NCBI GenBank assembly: GCA_029204225.1
Contig: CM055108.1
Span: forward strand, 25,057,803 to 25,121,802
Length of the DNA stretch: 64,000 bases
Reading direction: 5' to 3'
Source of the DNA: Diphasiastrum complanatum
Lineage: Eukaryota; Streptophyta; Lycopodiopsida; Lycopodiales; Lycopodiaceae
Shown here: positions 35,404-55,066 of the stretch, piece by piece
Position numbering within the stretch: position 1 is the first letter of the stretch
Layout of the letters: each line of letters opens with the position of its first letter
Position numbers and translations under genes: made by a program
Notes under the pieces: model-generated
Database searches by the model: none
The model's input: the letters and a program-made list of their open reading frames with translations, nothing else
What the model was told of the DNA's origin: nothing

Positions 35404-36425
35404 TGAAGAAACAAAATGTTTCTAACTACAAGGCCTTGCTAGATTTCAACCCTCAGCCTGATGAAGATGTCCGCGAACACGAAAGTCAGGAGACATGAAA
35501 CACGAAAAGTTTTGCGAACGCGAAAGTCAAAGAAAACGAAGACGAACGGTTCGCGAACACGAAAGATTCACGAACGAGAATCTTTTGCGATTCAGTACAA
35601 GAGAAGGCAAACGACCAAAATAAAACCAACGACGAAAAAAAACCTTCTCTTGCCCTCCACGCTCCACAGAGTACCAGCGAGATCATGCAAGTACCCAGAA
35701 GTATAGATATCTGATCTGATGGCATGACGTCAGCAAATACATTTTAGGTCGTGGCTAATCTGCCACTCTTGTAATTCCCTGATTAGTTGTAGATGCTTAA
35801 TTACTCTAATCTCAGATCTACATAGAGCGACTATACTTACTGGATGATACTTGACATGTAGATAAACAAAATACACATATAGTGTAATGTAGTAGTTTGA
35901 TGCAAGTAAGCAATCAAGACGAAAAAATACAGAAAACAAGTCCGCCTGCGGAAGAGACGAGTTCTGTGATCAGGATCCATAGAGATCCACTGTTTGCTAG
36001 TAAAGCGAGACGATTGCTCGTGAGAGAACTGTGTTTCTCCCATGCCAACGCACTGAGTGGATTTGCATGCAGTGCTTGAAGAAATCAGAGAAAGATCAAT
36101 ATAGATGATTTTCTTATTGTGTCTGATCTCGAATGGAAATGCGTCTGCTGTTTATTCATGTGTCTAAGTCTCCTTGTTCATTTGAATTTCGTACTTATAA
36201 ACATAGATCAGCAGTGCCTAACTACACTCTGGAGGACTGTAGGAGTGATTCAGCTGGCAGTGTCCAGCGATCGCATCTGAACTCTATCCGAGGGCAAGAG
36301 AGTTGTGGTTTCTTCGCGAAAGCTTTGCGACTGCAATCCTGATTCATTCACACTCTTCAGTGGTATCAGAGCATATCACACGATTCTCATCAGTGGTATA
36401 AGAGCATATCACACGATTTTCATCA
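35404..36425 (+). repeat. 3' LTR of Copia 2
   Basis: It starts TGAAGAAACA after GGGAGGGAGT and ends TTTTCATCA next to the TGGAC duplication, 1,022 bp. Two primer-binding-like units (36,361 and 36,394, 33 bp apart) lie at its right end; the 5' LTR has one. Confidence 0.8.
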
Positions 36426-36430
36426 TGGAC
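36426..36430 (+). repeat. Target-site duplication TGGAC, right
   Basis: It matches 30,080-30,084. Its position fixes the 3' LTR end at 36,425. Confidence 0.75.
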
Positions 36431-37855
36431 TATGGTAGTATGAGATACTATGGTTGGGAGACTACGATAGATGGTATTAAGATTGAATCCACTGCATGGG
36501 AATGAGTGTTATATTGACTCCATATTTGATCAGATGGATGATTATTTTTATGTCTAGCTTCAATATGGTTGATAGTCATAGTTTATCGATTATGAAGCCT
36601 TTACAATGGTTTTAGAGTTGAAACTATGATTGTTCTATCAACATCAAGCTAACGGAATTGGTCAAATGAGGCTGCGTGGATGTTTATGAGTATTCGAAAT
36701 CATTTGGAAGCATGGTTTAGTGATACCTTCTTTTACTAGAAGATGAATCACTAGTAAGTATATCAATGTTTGGTTAATGTCTTATGCATGGTTATAGCTT
36801 AGAGTATTTTCAATAATGTTTTATGCTAAACCATTGGTATGATTAGAGTTGACAACTTGTGCACACAATATTGCTGTCATATCACCATTTTGTTGTTTTG
36901 GAAGCTTAAAGCTAGAAAACTATCATAAAAACCATTACATGTGGGCATACCAATCATGTTTTGTGCACCTTTGAATTGCCATAAAGATCAAATGAGTGTT
37001 AGGGTGACTACATCTAAATGCACAAGTCGATATTATTGTTTTTTCATAGATTTTGGTGTGGTGAAAACAAATTTTTTTGCCTCCACAACTCAATTCCACA
37101 AATGGTGCTACAAGAACCTCATGCACTCTTGTAGATATGTAGTAGAACTCCTCTGTTGGGAGGTACATCATGTGCTTATGATAATATCAATGAAAATTTA
37201 CTAAACAATCAACTTTTGGTGAATATGAATTTTCCAAGTTTCTTGGGCATTGTTTGACCTCCGATGTTTTGTTGTTGACCATAAATGGGCGATTCCATCC
37301 ATACATTCATATTGAGCCCATGCAATACTATTGAAGACTAGGACGAGTGTGATTCTAGCAGATATATTGCATTAAAGGCACATTATTTTCACTATTTGTA
37401 ACCTTTGTGGCTTTTGCCTTCTGGCAAGTATGGTGGGGCTCAAAACACTCCAGTTTCTAGCATTCTTGTGTGCTTTAGTCTTCATAAGAGTTCCCATAAG
37501 TTTGTAGAAATGGCCAATAACTTTTTAACATTAATTTTTGTAACATTTAAAAACTTTTTTGCATTGGTTGCTTGCAAGAAACCTACTAGATGTTATCTCA
37601 ATTTTGTTATGTCTTATCCTGAATATGTTCTCATACTTAAAATTCCTATGCATGAGTATTTTACTTGCTACTTTGTTTTTTTTTAATTTGAAAACTGTGA
37701 CTTATGAAGGTACAAAACCTATTCTCTTTATTGAGTTTTCTAATTGCTTATTGTCAATAATCATAAGCCAATAGCATGAACACAAACACAAGTAGTGGAG
37801 GAAAGTCACCACACAAAATACCACTGTATTATCAAGATGAAAGTGTGCAATGTCC

Positions 37856-37858
<3 letters not shown>
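36431..37858. other. Intergenic, no recognisable features
   Basis: AT-rich sequence holds short open stretches without motifs I can place, including one of 93 codons at 37,405-37,686. Nothing else is seen. Confidence 0.4.

Positions 37859-37922
<64 letters not shown>
37859..37922 (+). repeat. (CA)n microsatellite
   Basis: It has about 32 uninterrupted CA units. Confidence 0.95.
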
Positions 37923-37923
<1 letters not shown>

Positions 37924-38009
37924 TAAAGATATTTTAGAGAGAGAATGTAAGGGTGTTGTTAACCCACTCTACTCTCTCTATGTCACACCTAGACCCTACT
38001 CTTTGCCTA

Positions 38010-38420
38010 TTCAAACATGCACTACATATGCACACACATACAAGCCTATTTTTTGACTACACATACACATATATATGCACACACATATAAGCCTAGTTTT
38101 TTAATACACACACACATACATATACACACATGCACATATACATACACATGCACATATACACATACATACACATACACATATACGTACATATACATATACA
38201 CGCACGTGCACATACACATACATATACACAAATACACACACATACATATAAACACACACACACACACACACACATACACATACACACACACATACACGTA
38301 CACACATACACATACATATACATACATACATGTACATTCACATGCACGTGCACACACATATACACGTACATACACTTACACATGCACATACATGTACATG
38401 TACATGTACATACACATGCT
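38010..38420 (+). repeat. CA/TACA-rich low-complexity tract
   Basis: Variable ACACAT, TATACA and TGCACA units run for roughly 400 bases. Long frames on both strands here (His/Thr/Tyr or Val/Cys/Met repeats) are products of the repeat and not genes. A Copia gag start abuts its right end. Confidence 0.9.
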
Positions 38421-38566
38421 CGCTCATCATCGCTTTTGATGACATCCCACAAGTCCTTCTCTATCAAGATGTTTTTCATTTTGAACTTCCATAATGCATA
38501 GTTGGAAATCTTGTCCAATTTGCTATTTTCACTCAAAACAAACTCTCCCATGTTCGCCATCTCCAA
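38421..38566 (-). pseudogene. Copia gag N-terminus cut off by microsatellite
   Basis: It reads MEMANMGEFVLSENSKLDKI, SNYALWKFKMKNILIEKDLW and DVIKSDDE, the start of a Copia gag (NYALWKFKMKN pattern). Immediately after that it enters the CA-rich tract. Nothing downstream of gag was found. Confidence 0.7.
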
Positions 38567-40025
38567 AATGCCTAAAACTGCAATCGTAGGCTAAAACATG
38601 TATTCTGAGTACATTGGTGATGTCGGAAACTCTTTTTAATGACTTGCTAAAATTACATAGCAGGCCCTCCTTTCACTTAGGTGGCAATTCTCAAGCCAAG
38701 TCAATTTCCAATCGTGAAATGCCTTCCACCTCGCACTCCTGACTACTCGCTCCCTGAAAGTGGCAAAAGAGATTTGGTGTCCACTGAGCGCTTTCTCCAC
38801 GGTTAACAATCTAATTTGTGGTATCGTACTTGAGGGTACAGTCTGAGTGCCCTTTGTTTGGAGTCTGTAACCCTTCGTTTAGTCCAAAACAATTAAAGGA
38901 GGTGAAAATAAGGGCCTTTTTAAGAAATGAACTGTTTCTTCAAGCTGAAGAGATTTCACCCTTGGTCCCTTTCAAACTAGAATTTTTTTATGAAGTTGAG
39001 GGCTATTCTACCTTTCAAAGCATTTTGGGTCCCTGCATGACACCAAATACATCTGCCTATATAAAATTCTCAATATAATATTAGAATCTCACTTTGGATA
39101 ACTGCATGAAACAAATTTGATTTACTAATAGATTTATGCTTGGTCTCTTTGTGTACGATATTTTTAGTATTTGGAGGACAAATTTTGTTTGGGTTGAGAA
39201 CAATGAAGAAAGGCTAATTGTTTTGCCTCACCAGCCACTACATCATTCTACATATGCAACAATGGTCTCCTCTGGATGTGAGAGTGGGTGCTAGAGTCTT
39301 ACTCATTTAGTCTTACTCACCATCATCATTCCTTGGGGATATGGGAGAGCCATCATCTATGACAAGTCTTGTATCTTGGGTCAAGATTAATAGAGCTTTC
39401 TCTTCACCTTTCTTAGAACTCATCAAAAACTAACAAAGTGGCATCAACGATAAAGAAAATGCTCATGTTTAATGGCCAAGAAACTGAATGCAAGCATGCG
39501 GTCTTCAAGGAAAAAGGTAGTGTTGGTATGGAGTGAACACGGAATGAAAACGTTGGATATCAATATAGTGATACTCATGGATGTCAAAATATTAACACCC
39601 TTGCACCCAAAAAAATGTAATAATAGGATATTCAATTTTTTTTTTGGATATTCTATTATAGAAAATTATTGGATATCCTATAAATACTTGCCAAATATTG
39701 TGTAGGTGATTGATTGCAAACAAATAATATTGTGAATCATAAGTGGCATCAATGTGGATATCAAAATTTTAATATCTTGTACTACAAAGAATTGCTTGGG
39801 TACATGGAGACACTAACTCGTATAGATACTTGCCAAATACCTTGTAAACTCTCTATGTATAACCATTGTATGTGACCAAATACCTCTATTTTTTTATTAG
39901 ATAATGTAAATATATTTTGCTACTTGAAACCTTTTGGCTCTACTATTTTAGAATTTTAAATATTTAGATCTCATGGTTTCTAAGAAAAGAGTTAGGAACA
40001 ACCCAACACTAGAAAAGAGACCCCA
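38567..40025. other. Intergenic, no recognisable features
   Basis: The part next to 38,566 may be the leader of the minus-strand Copia scrap, but no LTR or primer site was identified. The rest is AT-rich. Confidence 0.35.
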
Positions 40026-40035
40026 AGGATCACAT

Positions 40036-40236
40036 ATAGCGCTCGGAAAATCGGCAAAGTATAGGAATGGAACCGACAAGTTTTCTCAAAAATCGATATC
40101 ATAAAATACTTGACAGTTTTTTATACAAGCATATAAACCTTTTTATGAGTAAAAGTATTCAAAAAACTGAGAAGTTCTATAAAATGCAAGTTATTTGAGG
40201 ATAAATCAAAAGGGGTTTTCCGAGCACTATGAATTG
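40036..40236. mobile_element. Candidate MITE with terminal inverted repeats
   Basis: The left end ATAGCGCTCGGAAAATC (40,036) is matched by the reverse complement of the right end, ATAGTGCTCGGAAAACC (40,230 reading back). The 10-mer AGGATCACAT lies directly left (40,026-40,035) and again at 40,237-40,246, six bases beyond the right inverted repeat. The size is about 195-201 bp and there is no coding capacity. Target duplications of 9-11 bp suggest a Mutator-like origin, but the six-base asymmetry leaves this open. Confidence 0.55.
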
Positions 40237-40246
40237 AGGATCACAT

Positions 40247-41287
40247 TTTGGCTTTAGATAATGATTGCAATGCCACAATATCTATTGCCAAACTAATGTC
40301 TAAGTAATAAGTGTTACATGTTTATGGTAACCCCTTTGCGGGTACATGTTGTACGAGAGGTTTTGTGGTACCCATTTGGAGTTATTGTCTTACCTAGATG
40401 GTACATATTAAATATTCATTGCCACCGGGTTTGAAAAATGGTGCCTTTCCCAGCCTTAAACTAAAAAATGTTGCCTTTTGAAATCCTTGCAATTATCAAA
40501 GGTCTCCGTTGATTATAGTAGCTAGCCATTTAAAAAATTAACACATCGATTAAACTTAATTTGCTAGATTTTATCTAAAATTTTCAAAGAAACAATGAAT
40601 TTCATTATTATGATGCTATAAATTAGCCACTTACATGAACTCTTATCAAGAATCATGCAAAAAATTGACCACCCAGAGGATATAACTTTATGCAAAAAAT
40701 CGACCACCCACAAGATAGAACTTCCCCATTTCAAATTTTATGTGGTTTCTTAGATCAATTGTAATGATCTACATGAATACTATGTATTCCAAAGATAGAA
40801 CTTTAAAATCCTACATATATTCTACTACCCATACAAATTCTTACAAAACAAAAAATCTATCGATTTTTGAGAAGTCACCATCTTGTAAAATATCTTTGAA
40901 ATCGATTTCTAAGAAAAGTTGTCGATTCTATTCCTTTTCACTTGTGACCACAATTCTTCTAACATGAGCCAACCTAGCACTTGTGAGGAGTGATAGCGGA
41001 CATGTGGCATTACGTCATTGGTTGAGAGATTGGTTGAGAGAAGGTTTAGTGCAAGCTTTTAAGCAATTTAGATCTTGACCGTTTATCTCTCTCCTATTAC
41101 GTCAGGTATCGTTAAACCAACGGTGAGCTACTGCTGAGTAGCTTAGCTTGCTACATGCAATAGCCTCGTGATGAACTATAATACGTAGTCCATTTTGTCT
41201 CCTTCAAAAGCAATTGTTGTCACATTACGCACTTTCTCTTATAATATTGATATTATAGGCCCCCCACCATTGGACTTTTCCAACAAT
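40247..41287. other. Intergenic upstream of the photoreceptor gene
   Basis: There is no recognisable element. An AT-rich part changes near 41,000 to more mixed composition with ACGT motifs. Promoter elements of the gene at 42,777 may extend into it. Confidence 0.35.
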
Positions 41288-41362
41288 TCTCAGATTGTGC
41301 CACGTTTCCATCTCTAATCATTGAAAATCCTCCACGTGGCATTTTAACACGTGGATAGCATC

Positions 41363-41386
41363 CGAGCGAGCGAGCGAGCGAGCAAC
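41363..41386 (+). repeat. Short (GAGC)n run
   Basis: CGAGCGAGCGAGCGAGCGAG sits just after the first repeat module. Confidence 0.85.
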
Positions 41387-41664
41387 ATGTAATCCCTTTA
41401 GGCGGCATCGTTATGCTCACCCTTGGATTTCTTTAAACCGTTCAGATTTTGCCACGTTCCATGGCAAAAATCTCCAGGCTCCAGCCTTGACACGTGGTTG
41501 ATATCCAAGTGACCGGGCTCCCAGTCACTGCGACGCACCTGGTGTTTCTATGGCCCGTGGAGGTTTTGCGGTTCAGATTATGCCACGTGGTCGTTGACAA
41601 ATCTTCCTGTCACGGGCCTGACATCCAGTGGCGGGATTGAATGCCCTTTCCCCCTTCTCGCTCT

Positions 41665-42165
41665 CCTCCTCCTCCTCCTCCTCCTCTTCTTCTTCGTCTT
41701 CTGTTTTCTTTCATCCATCGCGATCCATGAAGAATTCTCCTTCTCATCATCTGTCAGTAATCCATCGCGATCCTCGAGGATTTCATGGTATGTTGATGAG
41801 CCTCTGTCTGTGAAAAAAGCAATCAAAATTATCATCATGCAGCTTCACAGATAGACAGACATGGTCTTGATTCGCTCCTCTCTTATGCTACAATGAACAT
41901 CTACCTTTGTGAAAGGGAATCATCATCATCATCATCATCGTGCACTCACTGGTAAACAGACAGTTTGTTTTTATTTGCCATGCCATGGCTACCCGGGCGC
42001 TCATGCTACGAATGAAACCTTTTTTCTGACAAGGAATCATTGTCGTCATCATCATCAATCACAGGTAGACAGGGTTTTACAATCGCCATGGCTGCTGCTG
42101 CTGCTACTTCATCTTCGCCCTCCTCTGCACCTTTGTTCTGCCGCTTCTTCTTCTTCTGCTGTCAT
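41665..42165 (+). repeat. Triplet-rich stretch in the upstream region
   Basis: Runs of CTC/CTT (41,665-41,700), CAT (41,922-41,940) and GCT (42,093-42,110) occur. Open frames here are side products of the triplets, and no protein family is visible. Confidence 0.75.
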
Positions 42166-42713
42166 TGGATGAGGTTATGGTTTTAGAGCTCCATGGCCAG
42201 GACTATTTACATGTCCCCACGTTTTTATCACCAGCAATTGATACGTCTTCAAATGGCAGCTCGAACACGTGGTTCACGTTTAACAACGCAGCGGGCTTAA
42301 GATACATCGCTCCTTTGTCCTCTGTTGCTGCTGCTTCTGCTTTCATGGGATGAGGTTCTGGTTTTAGGGCTCCATGGCCTGAGCTGCGATCCAAACAATT
42401 CAGATTTTGCTAATTTCCATTATCAACCATTGAGAAGTCTCCAAGTGGCAACTTGGACACCTGGTTGACATCCAAGTGGAAGATCAGAATTCATAGTGAA
42501 ATCCTCAAAAGGCCTATCACCCATTCATTCCGCGGGGGTTGTGTGGCTGGCTACTTCTGACGATTGAGATTCTGCTACGTTTCCATCATCAACCATTGAA
42601 ATACCTCCAAGTAGCAACTTCGACACATGGCTTAAAATTTGTCGTCCCTTTCAGGACCTAATTTGAGATCCTTCTCGTAGATTTATCCCTGATTGAGGTT
42701 AGGGTTTGTGTGA

Positions 42714-49925
<7,212 letters not shown>

Positions 49926-51480
49926 GGCACAATTGTGTAAGCTATGGAATTTTCCAGTGATTGCAACAATCATAACAGGGGTCTTGTTGGAAAGACCAGC
50001 AAATGCAAGCTTTGTTACAATAAATAGAGGTTTTAAGAGAGAGTTTCTTCTACGCTTTTATGTAGTTCAAGAGGCTTTGATCTTTTACATGTGTCTGAAT
50101 TCTAAGTTTGTAAGGAGTATCTCATTAAACTCAATTTCTGCTACTTAAATCCATGGAGTTTGTTTGTCAATGGCAGTACTTTTATCCTTGAGCAAAATTC
50201 AAAGGAATACCTTTTTCAGATGAACTTAGCATCTCTGTCAAAAGCCTTGACTGTCTAGTTTAGTATTTGATTTTATTGAATTGTAAATTCTATTCTTGTA
50301 GTGGTTAGTCCAAATAGGCTTTGTGGGATATTCATGTATATATATCAAACAAATGATATATCAGAGGTTTTGACATAGAGTAAAATGTTACTTTCTGACA
50401 TTGAGATTGCTTTGCAAAGTTCCTGAACAGTGTCCATCCTCTAACCTCGTTTCTCACATTCTTTATTGTGCATACAGCAAATGGAAGAGTTCTTAAGTGA
50501 CCACTTGGTTTGTCTTTCATGCATATGCTGCTTTCTTTTATGGCATTCTTACAAAGGGCTTTTTGTAGCAATCTGCAGTTTATCTGATATGCCTCAACAT
50601 CAAAACTTAGTGATGTCATTTGATTATGCCATCTTGTGGAAGCTCCATACTACCCCATCTAGACTTCACTTTGAGATGAACATTGTTCAATTAGTTTGTC
50701 ATTTCCAAGGCCTTCTTAACTCATCCTTAGGTTTAAGAAGCGAAAAGAGCCCGATTGTTGTATGCCCACTAGGTAGTATTTGTCCATTGAAATACTTCAT
50801 TCTCCTTCTAATATTGTTGTATGCCCGATTGTTGTATGCCCACTAGGTAGTATTTGTCCATTGAAATACTTCATTCTCCTTCTAGTATTGTTATTGACTT
50901 TGAATCAAGATCTCGCTATTTTTGTATCAATCATATAAGATTCAGAAGTATGGTAACTTCAATCGTGGCTGCTAAACAATTACAACAATTGATGTATGAC
51001 AATGTTAGATGGAGATGTTGGTTTGATAAATGAACTTGGATGAGGAACTAGTATGAAGATTGTGTATGCTCTTTGGTTAAAGAGGACAAAGCATCATGCT
51101 ATGTCTTCCTAAGTTTAAGCTTTGCAACGAAGAAATAGTCAAATACCAAAGACCTTATGGAAGTAGACAATGAATTACCTTTGCTTTCATTTAGAGTGAT
51201 AGAACTTCAAGAGTTAAAAAGGAATGCTATTCTTGAAATTGAATCTTTAAAACTGTTCAATTGCAATGTCTTGTTGGATGACAATAATGGAGATAAGTTT
51301 TGTTTGCTTGCTTGGGACATTTTCTTAGTGAAGTCCCTAAATGCCTTGTTCCATGTTTGGACAAGTTGTGCAACAAATAAGACTTTGATTGTGTTAGCCT
51401 AAATTTATACTTGTGCCATTGAGACTTCTGAAACTAGCAGATTTTGTTTCTTTTCCACAAAAAAGACAAACATGGCAGGG
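49926..51480 (+). other. 3' flank of the photoreceptor gene
   Basis: The 3' UTR probably covers the first few hundred bases, with AATAAA at 50,018 as a possible poly(A) signal. The rest is AT-rich without recognised elements apart from the tandem duplication at 50,751. Confidence 0.4.
50751..50897 (+). repeat. 74-bp tandem duplication
   Basis: CCGATTGTTGTATGCCCACT starts at 50,751 and again at 50,825. The copies match over about 70 bases with one A/G difference in TAATATTG versus TAGTATTG. Confidence 0.85.
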
Positions 51481-51499
51481 AAGAATGATAGAACAATCC

Positions 51500-52660
51500 A
51501 AACAAGAGCTTCCAAGTTATCTTCCAATCTATGAAGAGCTAGGTGAATTGCTTTTGCGGGAAGAGCAACGTCAAGAGAACTTGAATCATCGTAACAGGGG
51601 CTATGGGCAGAAGATTTGGCTATGGAAGGTATCAATCGAGAGGAGGAAACTCAAGCTGGGGATCATTTCAACAATTTCATGAGCAAGCCAATGATAGTTC
51701 GAATAGAAACAATTGGAATCAAGGCCGAGGTCAAGGACATGGCTATTCTAGGCAAAATAAACTTGGAGATTGTAGGTATTGCAACAAACCTGGCCATTGG
51801 GAGCGTGAATGCTTCAAGAAACAAATGGAGATAGCACAAAGAAAAAGCAAATGTCAAGCGGGCAATTACGCGGATCAACATCAATGTAAGACAACTATGT
51901 TGATCAATATGAAGATGATACAAGTGAAAGCTCAAACTTGTTCATTACGGCGCTAATGACAAGTGACGAAGCAAATGATACCTGGTACATCGATAGTGGA
52001 GCATCCAAGCACATGACTTCGAGGAAGGAGTGGTTTTCGGAATTCAAGGAAATCCACAATGGTAATGAAGTTGGACAAGCTGATGGCCAATTGCTACCTG
52101 TGAAAGGATTTGGAATGGTACCAATGAAGCTAGCCAGCGAAATGATAAAGTGAATAAGCAATGTGCAATATGTTCTTGGTTTAGCCAACAATTTACTATC
52201 AGTTGGGACGATGGCTGATCAACAACTCAAGGTTGAGTTTAAGAGCGACAAATGTCTCATCAAGGACATCAAGAATCACTACCAAGTGATTGCTACAAGA
52301 GCTAGAGTCAACAAGAATCGACTCTACAAATTGACTGTGAGATCTTTTACTCAAGCTATGGTAAGCACTGTTGATGGTCAAACTGACCTTTGGCATCAAA
52401 GGTTTGGTCATATTAGTGCTCAAAGCTTGCAAATCCTTAAAAGAGGTAATCTAGTTGTTGGATTGCCTGATATCTCTTTTGAAGGAAAAATTTGTAAGGG
52501 TTGCATTTTGGGAAAACAACATAGAGAGAGATTTCCCAAAGGTGGAGCAAGAAGAGCCAATGACATTCTTGATCTTGTTCATAGTGATCTATGTGGACCA
52601 ATACAAACTAGGTCCATTAGTGGCCGGTACTATTTCATCACGTTCATTGATGACTAAAGT
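51500..52660 (+). pseudogene. Copia 3 gag end, protease and pre-integrase
   Basis: Gag-like EELGELLLREEQRQENLN (about 51,530) leads into a Gly/Arg/Asn-rich region and the knuckle CRYCNKPGHWERECF (51,770-51,815). The protease region is TWYIDSGASKHMTSRKEWFS with DSGA intact (51,975-52,040). The pre-integrase region has LWHQRFGHISAQSLQILKRG and GKICKGCILGKQHRERFP. It continues to the integrase motif VHSDLCGPIQTRS and YYFITFIDD, with a stop at 52,657. Frames change several times. No 5' LTR or gag N-terminus was found. Confidence 0.8.
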
Positions 52661-53640
52661 AGACATATCTGAATTTATTTCATACGCAAGAAATTTGATG
52701 CTTTTGCCAAGTTTAGAGAGTTCAAGGTTCTAGTTGAAAAACAAACAGGTTGTTATATTAAGACTCTCAGATCAAATGGTGGTAGTGAGTATTTTTCAAC
52801 AGATTTTATAAATTATTGCAAGGATCAGGTGATCAAGAAGCAAACTACTGCATCCTATTCACCACAGCAGAATGGAGTTGTAGAATGGAAGAATAGATCC
52901 ATTGTGGAGATGGTTAGGGCAATGCTTAAGAGCAAGGTTTTGCCAAATACCTTTTGGGCAGAAGCATGCAACACAGCTACTCATATCTTGAATCGGTGTC
53001 CTACGAAGTCCGTGGAGGGTAAGACACCTTACAAAGCTTTCACTGGAAAGAAACTAATGTTTCTCATTTACGAATATTTGGTTGTGATGCTTATGCTCAT
53101 GTGCCTGATGAAAAACGAAAGAAATTGGATGCAAAAAGTTGTTAAGTGTATTTTCCTTGGATATGATGAAAAAGCCAAGGCATACAGGATGTATGACACA
53201 GATGCACAAAAGATCGTGATTTTCAGAGATGCTACTTTTGATGAGATGGGTCAAAACGACCAAATGAAATTGACAATTGATTCTTTTGATGATAAAGCCA
53301 AAGTATAAGTGAAGAAATAAGTTGATGTACTCGATATGGAAGAGCCAATGGAAAAAGACAGGGTTAATAATGAGACTCCTGGGAGAGTGCCTAAGTGGTA
53401 CTTGTCAGTAACAGGTGATGCTAATAAGGGAGATACTCCCGAATCAAGTGAGCAAGGAGAGCTTAGGAGATCAAGCAGAAATAAAAAACCTCCACTAGAG
53501 ATGAATCTAGCCCTGATGGGATCCATGTTAACGGCTCAAGAACCTAAAACTTTTAACGAAGAAAAAGAACACAAGGAGTGGCGTGCAGCTATGGAAACAG
53601 AAATGGAGGCTATATCGAAGAACGAAATGTGAGACTTGGT
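52661..53640 (+). pseudogene. Copia 3 integrase
   Basis: It reads KFDAFAKFREFKVLVEKQTG, CYIKTLRSNGGSEYFSTDF (the usual second Asp of RSDxGGEY is Asn here), SYSPQQNGVVEWKNRSIVEM (normally ERKN), KVLPNTFWAEACNTATHILN and CIFLGYDEKAKAYRMYD. Frame breaks near 53,070 and stops are present. The RSNGGS change removes a catalytic acid, so activity is not expected. Confidence 0.8.
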
Positions 53641-55066
53641 TGAGCTACCTGATGGTAAGATGCCTATCACTAGTAAGTGGATCTACAAGACGAAGTATGG
53701 AGCGGATGGGCAACTCAACAAGTACAAGACATGAGTAGATGCAAGAGATTTTGAGCAAAAGGTATAGACTTTGAGGAGACTTTTGCACCCGTAGCCAAAA
53801 TGGTAACTATTCGTTCTATCATTGCAATTTATGCTTTCTATGGTTGGAAAATCCAGCAAATGGACGTCAAATCTGCTTTTCTTAATGGAGTGTTGGATGA
53901 AGAGGTATTTTTAAAAGGGTTTGTTGAGCCAGAGAGAGATTATTTGGTTTGTAAACTCAACAAAGCCATATATGGATTGAAGCAAGCGCCACGAGCGTGG
54001 TACTCTTGCATTGATGAACACTTCAAACGAAGGGGAATGGTAAAGAGTGATGTTGATCCTAATCTTTACATTTTTAGGCAAAACTCAGATATAGTGTTCA
54101 TTGTCCTCTATGTCGATGATTTGATTATTACAGGAAGTAATATGGGCTTAATTGATGAAATCAAATCATACCTTTCCAATATCTTTGACATGAGCGATTT
54201 AGGGTTGATGCATTATTGTCTTGGTATTGAAGTTTGACAAAAAAGACAATGTTATTCTTACGCAAAGCAAGTATGCACGAGATCTATTGTATAAGTTCAA
54301 TATGCAGGATTGCAAGTCACTAAGTATTCCAATGGAGGCCAATACCAAACTTTCTGCATTTGATGAAGCCGAGAAAGTTGATGCATACTTATATAGGCAA
54401 TTAGTGGGCAGTTTAATCTATTTGACACACACGTCCTGATATTGCTTATGTTGTTGGTGTGGTAAGTCAATTTATGCAAGAACCTAGTCAGACTCATTGG
54501 AAAGCTGTTAAACGTATTTTGAGATATGTTCGAGGCACGTTAAATTTTGGCTTGAAACATGATCAGTTTAAGCCCTAATGTTGGTAGGTTATACAGTTGC
54601 TGATTGGGCAAGAAATATTGATGATAGACGATCTACCAGCGGTCATACATTTAGCTATGGTATAGCTGCTATTTCTTGGAGCAGCAAGAAGCAACCTACA
54701 ATAGCCTTATCTTTGACGGAAGTTGAGTATCGTGCACTTAGCAATGCTACACAAGAGGTAATATGGCTGCAAAGACTGCTTACTTATTTGGGTCAATCAC
54801 ATGTGGATGCTACAACTGTATATTGTGACAACAAAAGCTATATCCATCTTGCCAGAATTCTAATTCTATATGCTCGAACAAAACACATCAAGATACATCA
54901 TCAATTTGTTCGAGAGAAAATAATTGATGGCACCATTGATTTAGTTTTTTGTAAATCTAAAGATCAAGTGACTGATATTTTTACTAAGTCTTTAGGTAAA
55001 TATAAATTTGAAAACCTTTGTAGTCTCTTAGAAATAGAAGAATGTAATTATATCATTGAGGGAGAG

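Larger units (their letters stand above)
30085..36425 (+). mobile_element. Copia 2: complete but inactive Ty1/Copia element
   Basis: Two LTRs of about 1.0-1.1 kb flank gag-pol in Copia order, with a Met-tRNA-type primer site after the 5' LTR and a polypurine tract GGGAGGGAGT before the 3' LTR. A 5-bp target duplication flanks the whole. Several in-frame stops, a protease active-site change and a changed RT catalytic motif show it is dead. LTR divergence implies an old insertion. Confidence 0.9.
41333..42271 (+). promoter_or_regulatory. Five perfect G-boxes (CACGTG) in the upstream repeat array
   Basis: CACGTG occurs at 41,333, 41,348, 41,491, 41,584 and 42,266, always inside the repeat modules and mostly as CACGTGG. 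Plant bZIP and bHLH factors, including light and clock regulators, bind this core (known for the motif). Binding here is inferred. The modules near 42,470 and 42,625 have the degenerate forms CACCTGG and CACATGG. Confidence 0.6.

Noticed and set aside
38017-38566. His/Thr/Tyr-rich and Val/Cys/Met-rich frames on both strands
   Set aside because: They are translations of CA/TACA repeats and carry no coding signature apart from the short gag start on the minus strand.
41578-42353. Open frames upstream of the photoreceptor gene as upstream genes
   Set aside because: They consist of triplet repeats (CTC, CAT, GCT) and have no domain. The area is better described as a repeat-rich promoter and leader.
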